Shown: positions 6,928 through 15,828 of the stretch, piece after piece | Position numbering within the stretch: position 1 is the stretch's first letter | Layout of the letters: each line of letters begins with the position of its first letter | DNA from: Nonomuraea sp. | Lineage (GTDB): Bacteria; Actinomycetota; Actinomycetes; Streptosporangiales; Streptosporangiaceae | Reading direction: 5' to 3' | Length of the DNA: 16,295 bases | Assembly: GCA_013362835.1 (NCBI GenBank) | Contig: JABFVJ010000490.1 | Span: forward strand, 1 to 16,295 | Program-made: the position numbers and the translations under genes | Notes under the pieces: generated by a model | Databases searched by the model: none | What the model saw: the letters and a program-made list of their open reading frames with translations, nothing else | Told to the model about the DNA's origin: nothing

Positions 6928-7821
6928 CTATTGGACGTTTCTGGACTGAGCCGCCCAAGTGTTGCAGGAGGCGGGCGTGCCCCGGTTGAAGCCCCGGGTC
7001 ATCCAGGCGGCCTGGGTCGGGCCCTTGCCGTGGTCGTTCTGCGGCCAGCCCTTGGCGCCGTTCTTGTAGAACCACTGGACGGTGTAGTCCCAGTCGGACA
7101 CCGTGACCAGCGGGGACTCCTTCATCGTGCTCATGAAGATCGAGGAGAAGCACTCGGCCTGGAGCTCGGAGTTGCGCGAGAGCTGGAGGCGCCTCGCCTT
7201 GCTCGCGGTGGACCTGGCCGTCCAGTAGTAGTCCCAGATGCCGGAGGCCTGCTGGACGTGGTGGCCGTACTCGTGCGCGATCAGGCGGGTGATGCCCAGC
7301 GGGAACGGGTTGCCGAGCTGGTCGCGGCTGATCATCAGGTACATGGTGCGGTCGGTGGAGCAGTAGACGCCGTCCGCGCCGGTGTTCCACATGCCGCAGG
7401 GCGTCCTGACCTTCTTGGTGATGATCCGCAGGCGCGGTTTGGCGAACGGCATCCCGGCCTTGCGGAACTGGGCGGCCCACGCCTTGTTCAGGCAGTTCGT
7501 GACCCGGGTGAGGAAGCGGCGGTAGGCGACCATGCTGTTCGCGGGCAGGTCGCCGGGGGTGCAGTTCACGTCGGTGAGCCTGCCGGTCTTGTAGAGCGGG
7601 TTGGCCGCGGCCAGCGCCCTGCCGGTCGTGCCCGTCCCCTTGCTCTTGGCCGCGGCCTTGCCCGGGGGCGAGGCGAGCTGCTGCGCCTCGTTCACGGACT
7701 CGCGGTCGGTCGAGGTCGTGGCGACGTCGGCCAGGACGAGCACCAACGAGGCCGCGGCCAGGGCCAACGCGAGCGCCGCGGCGACCAATGCCGCAACCTT
7801 GCCTTTAGGGACGGAGTTCAT
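6928..7821 (-). CDS. Membrane-anchored or exported neutral zinc metallopeptidase, paralogue 3
   Basis: At 297 residues this is the longest copy and the first of the three on its strand. Residues 9-32 are one long hydrophobic segment without an obvious cleavage site, so it may be a signal anchor rather than a cleaved signal. A low-complexity linker rich in Ser, Thr, Lys and Ala (about 33-70) follows. ANPLYKTGRL (73-82) matches paralogue 2. Zinc motif HEYGH is at 183-187, with Glu 219 (ELQAEC) as likely third ligand. Cysteines 87, 110, 142, 154, 224 and 286 fit the shared pattern, ending in ASCNTW. ATG 7821 is chosen; an upstream TTG at 7830 is unlikely. The only ribosome-site candidate is a weak GGGG, and TAGTCT lies ten bases before the ATG. 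It is divergent from dxs across 139 bases. Confidence 0.84.
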   Translation of the reverse strand: MNSVPKGKVAALVAAALALALAAASLVLVLADVATTSTDRESVNEAQQLASPPGKAAAKSKGTGTTGRALAAANPLYKTGRLTDVNCTPGDLPANSMVAYRRFLTRVTNCLNKAWAAQFRKAGMPFAKPRLRIITKKVRTPCGMWNTGADGVYCSTDRTMYLMISRDQLGNPFPLGITRLIAHEYGHHVQQASGIWDYYWTARSTASKARRLQLSRNSELQAECFSSIFMSTMKESPLVTVSDWDYTVQWFYKNGAKGWPQNDHGKGPTQAAWMTRGFNRGTPASCNTWAAQSRNVQ

Positions 7822-7831
7822 ATGCCCCAAA

Positions 7832-7837
7832 AGACTA
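7832..7837 (-). promoter_or_regulatory. Candidate -10 box for paralogue 3 (near-leaderless start)
   Basis: TAGTCT on the minus strand ends ten bases before ATG 7821, giving a leader of only a few bases if used. No clear -35 hexamer sits 17-18 bases upstream. Confidence 0.3.
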
Positions 7838-7866
7838 GGTCAAGATCGGACATATGTGGGTGGATT

Positions 7867-7882
7867 TGACTCGATGGAGTCA
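7867..7882. promoter_or_regulatory. Inverted repeat TGACTC-N4-GAGTCA in the dxs/metallopeptidase divergent region
   Basis: Perfect 6-bp arms are separated by GATG. The right arm falls where the -35 element would lie relative to the -10-like TAGACT at 7900-7905. GACTC or GAGTC recurs at 7902-7906 and 7950-7954. This looks like a regulator site that could act on dxs, the metallopeptidases or both, but no known regulator is matched. Confidence 0.35.
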
Positions 7883-7899
7883 GCGGGACCTCGGAGAAC

Positions 7900-7905
7900 T
7901 AGACT
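7900..7905 (+). promoter_or_regulatory. Candidate -10 box for dxs
   Basis: TAGACT fits TANNNT and would start transcription about 50 bases before the dxs GTG. A good -35 at 17 bases is missing; TTGACT at 7866-7871 is too far away (28 bases). Confidence 0.25.
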
Positions 7906-7960
7906 CTTCTGCGTCGTCGAAAAGAACAGGCGGCGCAGGACGTAGAGGGGAGTCGGATCC

Positions 7961-9865
7961 GTGAGCGGGTTGCTGGGCTCGATTGAGGGACCGCACGACG
8001 TCAAACGGCTCGCTGCCGAGGAGCTGCCGCGGCTCGCGGGGGAGATCCGTGACCTCCTCGTCGACGCCTGCTCCAGGTTCGGCGGCCACCTCGGGCCCAA
8101 CCTGGGGGTGGTCGAGCTCACCATCGCGCTCCACCGGGTGTTCGACTCCCCGCGCGACCCGATGATCTGGGACACCGGCCACCAGTCCTACGTGCACAAG
8201 CTCCTCACCGGCAGGGCCGCCGGCTTCCAGGCGCTCAAGCAGGAGGGCGGCCTGTCCGGCTACCCGAGCCAGGCCGAGTCCGAGCACGACTTCGTGGAGA
8301 ACTCCCACGCCTCGACCGCCCTGTCCTACGCCGACGGCCTGGCCAAGGCGTTCAAGCTGCGCGGCGAGCGCGAGCGCACGGCCGTCGCGGTGATCGGCGA
8401 CGGCGCGCTGACCGGCGGCATGGCCTGGGAGGCGCTCAACAACATCGCCGCGGTCAAGGACCTGCCGGTCGTGATCGTGGTCAACGACAACGGCCGCTCC
8501 TACTCCCCGACCATCGGCGGCCTGGCCTCCCACCTGTCCTCGCTGCGCGTCAACCGCCGCTACGAGGACATGCTCGAATACGTCAAGGACAAGCTCGGGA
8601 ACGTTCCGGTCCTCTACGACGCGCTCCACGGCTTCAAGAAGGGCGTGAAAGACGTCCTGGCCCCGCAGGTCATGTTCGAGGACCTCGGCCTGAAATACGT
8701 CGGCCCGATCGACGGCCACGACGAGCAGGCCATGGAGGCCGCGCTGCGCAAGGCCCGCGCCTTCCGCGGCCCGGTCATCGTCCACGCCCTCACCCAGAAG
8801 GGCCGCGGCTACACCCCGGCGGAGAACCACGACGAGGACCAGTTCCACTCGCCCGGCGCCTTCGACCGCGCCACCGGCGCCGAGAAGCCCAAGCCCCGCA
8901 TCTGGACCAACGTCTTCAGCGAGGAGCTCGTCCGGCTCGGCAAGGAGCGCGACGACCTCGTCGCCATCACCGCGGCCATGCTCCACCCCACGGGCCTCAA
9001 CGCCTTCGCCGAGGCGTTCCCCGACCGCATCTACGACGTCGGCATCGCCGAGCAACACGCGCTGACCAGCGCCGCCGGGCTCGCGCTCGGCGGCCTGCAC
9101 CCGGTCGTGGCCGTCTACGCGACGTTCCTCAACCGCGCCTTCGACCAGCTCCTCATGGACGTCGCCCTGCACCGCCTCCCGGTCACCGTCGTCCTCGACC
9201 GGGCCGGCGTCACCGGCGACGACGGCGCCAGCCACAACGGCATGTGGGACCTGTCGATCCTCCAGGTCGTGCCCGGCCTGCGCATCGCGGTGCCGCGCGA
9301 CGGCGACCGCGTCACCGAGCTGCTGCGCGAGGCCGTGGCGGTCACCGACGGGCCGACCGTGCTGCGCTTCCCCAAGGGCCCGGTGGCCGAGCCGCTGGAG
9401 GCCGTGGGCCGCCTCGGCGAGATGGACCTCCTGCGCGCCCCCGAGGGGGTGGCGGGCGGGGAGCCCGACGTCCTGCTGGTCGGCGTCGGCCCGATGGCCC
9501 ACACCTGCATGGAGGCGGCCGTCCTGCTCGACGCGCAGGGCATCTCGGCCACCGTCGTCGACCCGCGCTGGGTCAAGCCGCTCGACGAGGCGCTGACGCT
9601 GGCCGCCGGCGCCCACAAGCTGGTGGCCGTGGTCGAGGACAACGGCCGCGTGGGCGGCGTGGGCGACGCCGTGGCCCGCCTGCTCCGCGACGCCGACGTC
9701 GACGTGCCCGTCCGCACCTTCGGCATCCCGCAGGAGTTCCTCGACCACGCCAAGCGGGCCGCGATCCTCGGCCGCATCGGCCTGACCGGCCAAGACCTCG
9801 CCCGGCAGATCACCGAGGCCGTCGCGAAGCGGACCTCCCACGTCGAGCAGCCCGTCCGCCGCTGA
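7961..9865 (+). CDS. dxs: 1-deoxy-D-xylulose-5-phosphate synthase
   Basis: The 634-residue cytoplasmic enzyme joins pyruvate and glyceraldehyde 3-phosphate, with loss of CO2, to make DXP, the entry step of the MEP isoprenoid pathway and a source for thiamine and pyridoxal. It is a full-length transketolase-like protein. His 43 in GGHLGPNLG is an active-site residue. The thiamine diphosphate motif starts GDGALTGG at 146 and runs to NDN. The catalytic Glu is residue 364 in DVGIAEQHA, equivalent to Glu 370 of the E. coli enzyme. Further family landmarks are [28 protein letters not shown] and [15 protein letters not shown] 7961 is preceded by AGAGGGGAG (7944-7952), and the N-terminus [15 protein letters not shown] starts where DXS proteins usually do. 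It stands alone. Its last 18 codons overlap the convergent DedA gene. Confidence 0.97.
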   Translation: MSGLLGSIEGPHDVKRLAAEELPRLAGEIRDLLVDACSRFGGHLGPNLGVVELTIALHRVFDSPRDPMIWDTGHQSYVHKLLTGRAAGFQALKQEGGLSGYPSQAESEHDFVENSHASTALSYADGLAKAFKLRGERERTAVAVIGDGALTGGMAWEALNNIAAVKDLPVVIVVNDNGRSYSPTIGGLASHLSSLRVNRRYEDMLEYVKDKLGNVPVLYDALHGFKKGVKDVLAPQVMFEDLGLKYVGPIDGHDEQAMEAALRKARAFRGPVIVHALTQKGRGYTPAENHDEDQFHSPGAFDRATGAEKPKPRIWTNVFSEELVRLGKERDDLVAITAAMLHPTGLNAFAEAFPDRIYDVGIAEQHALTSAAGLALGGLHPVVAVYATFLNRAFDQLLMDVALHRLPVTVVLDRAGVTGDDGASHNGMWDLSILQVVPGLRIAVPRDGDRVTELLREAVAVTDGPTVLRFPKGPVAEPLEAVGRLGEMDLLRAPEGVAGGEPDVLLVGVGPMAHTCMEAAVLLDAQGISATVVDPRWVKPLDEALTLAAGAHKLVAVVEDNGRVGGVGDAVARLLRDADVDVPVRTFGIPQEFLDHAKRAAILGRIGLTGQDLARQITEAVAKRTSHVEQPVRR

Positions 9866-10448
9866 GCACCCTGCGCACCACGGCGGTGATCACCAGCACG
9901 ACGACCACCGCCGCGGCCGCCACCGGCAGCAGCAGGATCGCCTGCCGCCGCACCACCTCACCGGCGAGCGCCCCGAGCACGATGTACGTGCTCACCCACG
10001 CCGTGCTGCCCAGCATCGCCCACGGCATGAACCTGCGGTACGGCATGCCCACCGCGCCCGCCAGGGCCGGCGTCAGGGCGTGCACGACCGGCAGGAAGTA
10101 GGCCAGGGCCAGCGCCCAGCCGCTGCGCGAGACGATCTGCTCGGCGCGGGTCCAGCGGGCCTCTCCCACGCGCCGGCCGAGCCTGCTGTGCCGTACGCGT
10201 GAGCCGTACCTGCGGCCCAGCCAGTGGCCGCCGGTGGCGCCCGCGAAGCAGGCCAGCACGCCCGTGGCGATCAGGGCCAGCGCCTCGGGCACGCTGCCGG
10301 CCGTGGCGCCCGCCACGAGCAGCACGCCGTCGCCCGGGGTGATCAGGCCGACCCCGACCGAGGCGTCCAGGGTCAGGAAGATCAGGACGAGCGGCAGCAC
10401 CACCGCCACGTCCTGCCTGGACAGCGTGTCGAGCAGGTCGTCGAACAT
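9810..10448 (-). CDS. DedA/SNARE-associated (VTT) family membrane protein
   Basis: This 212-residue membrane protein has hydrophobic segments near 14-36, 43-72, 110-134, 143-162 and 169-192. Family landmarks are [14 protein letters not shown] (34-47; usually PGE), GHWLGRRYG (74-82), [15 protein letters not shown] (117-131) and W151 with GALAG following. DedA proteins act in the cytoplasmic membrane, in envelope homeostasis and lipid or proton-coupled transport. The acidic pair Asp 28 and Asp 40 keeps the usual 12-residue spacing, but the Arg pair of RFxPxxR is Tyr 117 and His 123 here. The C-terminal 18 residues are very basic ([17 protein letters not shown]) and are encoded opposite the end of dxs. 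ATG 10448 has GGAG (10459-10456) seven bases upstream. It is divergent from the amino-acid permease. Confidence 0.82.
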   Translation of the reverse strand: MFDDLLDTLSRQDVAVVLPLVLIFLTLDASVGVGLITPGDGVLLVAGATAGSVPEALALIATGVLACFAGATGGHWLGRRYGSRVRHSRLGRRVGEARWTRAEQIVSRSGWALALAYFLPVVHALTPALAGAVGMPYRRFMPWAMLGSTAWVSTYIVLGALAGEVVRRQAILLLPVAAAAVVVVLVITAVVRRVLSGGRAARRGRSASRRPR

Positions 10449-10473
10449 GATGCGGCTCCGCTACCCGCGCACG

Positions 10474-10502
10474 GCCCCTTCACCGGGAAGCCCGGCCGGG
10501 GC
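10474..10502. repeat. Nested inverted repeat in the DedA/permease divergent region
   Basis: CCGGG (10483-10487) and CCCGG (10491-10495) form a 5-bp stem with an AAG loop. This is enclosed by GCCCC (10474-10478) and GGGGC (10498-10502). The direct repeat TCACCGGG occurs at 10480-10487 and 10509-10516. It may be an operator for one or both divergent genes. No clear -35/-10 pair was seen in this 90-base gap. Confidence 0.35.
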
Positions 10503-10538
10503 GCATGATCACCGGGGGTGTGGGAAGGATCGCTGATC

Positions 10539-12005
10539 GTGGACATCTTTCGCACGAAGAGCGTCGAACAGTCGATCCGCGACACCGAAGCTCCGGAACA
10601 CCAGCTGCGAAAGCGCCTGACCGCCACCGACCTGACGGTCTTCGGCATCGGCGTGATCGTCGGCACCGGGATCTTCGTGCTCACCGGCCAGGTCGCCAAG
10701 GAGCTGGCCGGGCCCGCGGTCGCGATCTCGTTCATCGTGGCGGGCGTCGTCTGCGGCCTGGCGGCCCTGTGCTACGCCGAGTTCGCCTCCACGATCCCCG
10801 TGGCCGGATCGGCCTACACCTTCTCCTTCGCCACCCTGGGCGAGTTCCCCGCCTGGATCATCGGCTGGGACCTGATCCTGGAGCTGGCCCTCGCCGCGGC
10901 CGTGGTGTCGGTCGGCTGGTCGGGCTACTTCGCCTCCATGCTCGACACCCTCGGCCTCCATCTGCCGCCCTCCATCGCGGGCGACGATCCGGTGGTCAAC
11001 CTGCCCGCCGTGGTCATCGTGCTCATCCTCACCGCGATCCTCGTGGCCGGCATCAAGATCTCCTCGCGGGTCAACCTGATCCTCGTCATCACCAAGATCG
11101 CGGTGGTGCTGCTGGTCATCGTGGCGGGGCTGTTCTTCGTCAAGGGCGCCAACTACACGCCGTTCGTCCCCGAGGCCGTGCCCACGCCGCGGGTCGAAGG
11201 GCTGAAGGCGCCGCTGATCCAGGTGCTGTTCGGCATCACGCCCGTCGCGTTCGGCGTGATCGGCATCTTCTCGGCGGCGGCGATCGTGTTCTTCGCCTTC
11301 ATCGGCTTCGACATCGTGGCCACCGCCGCGGAGGAGACCATCCACCCGCAGCGCGACGTGCCGCGCGGCATCATCGGCTCCCTCGCGATCTGCACGATCC
11401 TCTACGTCGCCGTCTCGCTGGTGGTCGTGGGCATGCAGCCGTACAAGGAGCTGAGCACGAGCGCGCCGCTGTCGGACGCGTTCATCTCGGTCGGTCACCC
11501 CTGGCTGGCCACGATCATCAGCGTGGGCGCCATCGCCGGGCTGACGACGGTGGTGCTGGTGCTGCTGCTCGGGCAGACCCGGGTGCTGTTCGCCATGTGC
11601 CGCGACGGCCTGCTGCCGCGCCCGCTGTCCGTGGTGCATCCCACGTTCGGCACGCCCGCGAGGCTCACCGTCCTCATCGGCTTGGTGACCATGGCGCTGG
11701 CCGGGTTCGTGTCGTTCGGCGAGCTGGCCGAGCTGGTCAACATCGGCACGCTGTTCGCCTTCATGGTGGTCTCGATCGGCGTGATGGTGCTCCGGCGCAC
11801 CCGGCCCGACCTGGAGCGGGCCTTCCGCGTGCCGATGGTGCCGGTGCTGCCGATCCTGTCGGTGCTGGCCTGCCTCTACCTGATGCTCAACCTGCCGATG
11901 CAGACCTGGCTGCGGTTCGTGATCTGGATGGTCATCGGCGTGGTCGTCTACTTCGCCTACGGCTACCGCCACAGCCGCGCCAACGCCACGCTCACCAAGG
12001 AATGA
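10539..12005 (+). CDS. APC-family amino-acid permease (CAT/YfnA-like)
   Basis: The 488-residue protein has about 12 membrane segments and imports amino acids by secondary transport. The first segment carries GTGIFVLTG (42-50), the unwound substrate-binding stretch of APC transporters. The sixth carries FFAFIGFDIVATAAEE (251-266) followed by TIHPQRDVPRGI, a signature of the cationic-amino-acid-transporter (CAT, YfnA/GkApcT) branch. LGQTRVLFAMCRDGLLP (344-360) is the usual loop before segment nine. Arg, Lys or Ala are plausible substrates, but this cannot be fixed by eye. GTG 10539 is chosen: GGAAGGA at 10523-10529 lies nine bases upstream and the protein then begins MDIFRTKSVEQS as relatives do. 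The earlier GTG at 10518 has no ribosome site. A hairpin follows the stop. Confidence 0.9.
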   Translation: MDIFRTKSVEQSIRDTEAPEHQLRKRLTATDLTVFGIGVIVGTGIFVLTGQVAKELAGPAVAISFIVAGVVCGLAALCYAEFASTIPVAGSAYTFSFATLGEFPAWIIGWDLILELALAAAVVSVGWSGYFASMLDTLGLHLPPSIAGDDPVVNLPAVVIVLILTAILVAGIKISSRVNLILVITKIAVVLLVIVAGLFFVKGANYTPFVPEAVPTPRVEGLKAPLIQVLFGITPVAFGVIGIFSAAAIVFFAFIGFDIVATAAEETIHPQRDVPRGIIGSLAICTILYVAVSLVVVGMQPYKELSTSAPLSDAFISVGHPWLATIISVGAIAGLTTVVLVLLLGQTRVLFAMCRDGLLPRPLSVVHPTFGTPARLTVLIGLVTMALAGFVSFGELAELVNIGTLFAFMVVSIGVMVLRRTRPDLERAFRVPMVPVLPILSVLACLYLMLNLPMQTWLRFVIWMVIGVVVYFAYGYRHSRANATLTKE

Positions 12006-12012
12006 GGAGGAA

Positions 12013-12037
12013 AGGGGGTGGGCGGCCGCCACCCCCT
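12013..12037. terminator. Bidirectional terminator hairpin between permease and SSI gene
   Basis: AGGGGGTGG (12013-12021) pairs perfectly with CCACCCCCT (12029-12037) around a 7-base loop. It fills most of the 40-base gap between two convergent genes. There is no T-tract on either side, which is common in GC-rich actinobacteria. Confidence 0.7.
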
Positions 12038-12045
12038 CGATCCGC

Positions 12046-12432
12046 TCAGATCGCGGTGACCGCTCCGCTGCCCGCCTTCATCATGCAGGCGTTGCCGTAG
12101 ACCTTGCCCCACTTCACCGGCTTGCCGTTCCACTTGCCGATGATGATGACGCCGGCCGGCTTCAGCTCTTTGGTGCACGCCGTCTTGGGCGCGACGTTGA
12201 GCTTGGCCGGGTCGCCGCCGACCCGGCGCAGCAGGCCGCACGCCGCGTGGGCGGCGGGGTGGGTGCCGCCGTCGGGCATGCAGTTGAGGTAGACGCTCTT
12301 GGCGGGCGTGCCCTTCACCGCGACGGTGATCCTGAAGACGGCCTTGGGGGCGCGCGGCGCCGCGAAGGAGGGCGTGGACCCTCCCAACACGATGGCTCCG
12401 CACAGAGCGATCGTGCCGACTGCTCGCATCAT
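12046..12432 (-). CDS. Subtilisin inhibitor-like (SSI) secreted protease inhibitor
   Basis: The 128-residue precursor has a signal peptide (cleavage near residue 24 or 25, PSFA-A) and a mature SSI-family domain of about 103 residues. It blocks serine proteases outside the cell by a substrate-like loop. Cys 51/65 and Cys 86/116 correspond to the two SSI disulfides (second spacing exactly 30, as in SSI). GTHPAAHAACGLLRRVGGD (56-74) and GKWNGKPVKWGKVYGNAC (99-116) match family landmarks. By alignment to SSI (C-P-M-V), the loop here reads C86-T-K88-E89, so Lys 88 is the inferred P1 residue, which predicts inhibition of trypsin-like rather than subtilisin-only targets. ATG 12432 (followed directly by a second ATG) has GGAG seven bases upstream. 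An in-frame GTG at 12459 is less likely. A weak promoter is possible at TAGCGT, about 35 bases upstream of the ATG. Confidence 0.87.
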   Translation of the reverse strand: MMRAVGTIALCGAIVLGGSTPSFAAPRAPKAVFRITVAVKGTPAKSVYLNCMPDGGTHPAAHAACGLLRRVGGDPAKLNVAPKTACTKELKPAGVIIIGKWNGKPVKWGKVYGNACMMKAGSGAVTAI

Positions 12433-12519
12433 GGTTACTCTCCGTTCGTAGGACGGCACAGTACGCTACGACGCGAGCAGGCGGCACGTAAGGAGACCAT
12501 GGGCGGGCCTCGGTAAAAA

Positions 12520-14603
<2,084 letters not shown>

Positions 14604-14607
<4 letters not shown>

Positions 14608-15788
14608 GCCAGGTTCTCCCAGATCACAGTGCCGCCCATGCCCATGCCGACGCACATGGTGGTGATGCCGTACCGCACGTCGGGACGCTCGCCGAACTGG
14701 CGGGCGAGCTGCGTCATCAGCCGTACGCCCGAGGAGGCCAGCGGGTGGCCGAAGGCGATGGCGCCGCCGTACTGGTTCACGCGGGGGTCGTCGTCGGCGA
14801 GGCCGAAGTGCTCCAGGAAGGCCAGCACCTGGACGGCGAACGCCTCGTTGATCTCGAACAGGCCGATGTCGCCGATGGACAGGCCGGCCAGGCGCAGCGC
14901 CCGCTCGGTGGACGGGATCGGGCCCACGCCCATGACCTCGGGGTCCACTCCCGCGAACGCGTAGGAGACCAGCCGCATCTTCGGCGTCAGGCCCAGCTCG
15001 CCCGCGACCTCGCGGGCGGCGAGGACGCAGCCGGTGGCGCCGTCGTTGATGCCGGAGGAGTTGCCCGCGGTCACGTTGCCGTGGGGACGGAAGGGCGTCT
15101 TGAGCGCGCCCAGCGCCTCCATGGTCGTGCCGGGGCGCGGCGCCTCGTCCTCGACGGCGAGGCCCCAGCCCTTCTCGGCCGTCCTGATCGCGGTCGGCAC
15201 CAGGTCGGGCTGGATCTTGCCGTCGGCGTACGCCTTGGCCACCTTCTCCTGCGAGAGCACCGCGTAGGCGTCGGCGCGCTCCTTGGAGATCGTCGGGTAG
15301 CGGTCGTGCAGGTTCTCGGCGGTCATGCCCATGACCAGCGCGCTCGGGTCGACCAGCTTCTCCGACAGGAAACGCGGGTTGGGGTCGACGCCCTCGCCCA
15401 TCGGGTGGCGGCCCATGTGCTCGACGCCGCCCGCGATGGCCACGTCGTACGCGCCGAAGGCGATGCCGCCCGCGACCGTGGTCACCGCGGTCATCGCGCC
15501 CGCGCACATGCGGTCGATCGCGTAACCGGGCACGCTCTTGGGCAGCCCGGCCAGCACCGCCGCCGAACGGCCGATGGTCAGGCCCTGGTCGCCGATCTGG
15601 GTCGTCGCGGCGATGGCCACCTCGTCCACACGCTCGGGAGGCAGGCCGGGGTTGCGCCGGACGAGCTCGCGGATGACGCGGACGACCAGGTCGTCGGCGC
15701 GGGTCTCCGCGTACATTCCCTTCGGCCCTGACCTGCCGAAAGGCGTGCGTACGCCGTCGACGAACACGACGTCACGAGAGGAAGGCAC
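14604..15788 (-). CDS. fadA: Acetyl-CoA C-acyltransferase (thiolase), beta-oxidation
   Basis: The 394-residue thiolase cleaves 3-ketoacyl-CoA with CoA to give acetyl-CoA and a shortened acyl-CoA. All active-site parts are present: nucleophile Cys 95 in DRMCAGAM, NEAF (314-317), His 348 in AFGHPLASSG and the second Cys 379 in TMCVGMGMGG. The length is normal. GTG 15788 is the start: GAGGAG lies about seven bases upstream and the N-terminal strand RDVVFVDGVRTPFGR follows as expected. It precedes fadB with a 4-base ATGA overlap. The 40 bases to the upstream membrane-protein gene hold TAGCAT on the minus strand as a possible -10 box, so fadA may have its own promoter or be read from upstream. The pairing points to a degradative role, not acetoacetyl-CoA synthesis. 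Confidence 0.95.
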
Positions 15789-15828
15789 GGATTCGCTCCT
15801 CGTTCTTGGATGGGGTTCCGCGCCTATG

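Noticed and set aside
7866..7905. TTGACT (7866) with TAGACT (7900) as the dxs promoter
   Set aside because: The 28-base spacing is far beyond the usual 16-19, so the two hexamers cannot be one promoter.
10518..10538. GTG 10518 as start of the amino-acid permease
   Set aside because: No ribosome site precedes it, while GTG 10539 has GGAAGGA at ideal distance and gives the usual MDIFRTKS start.
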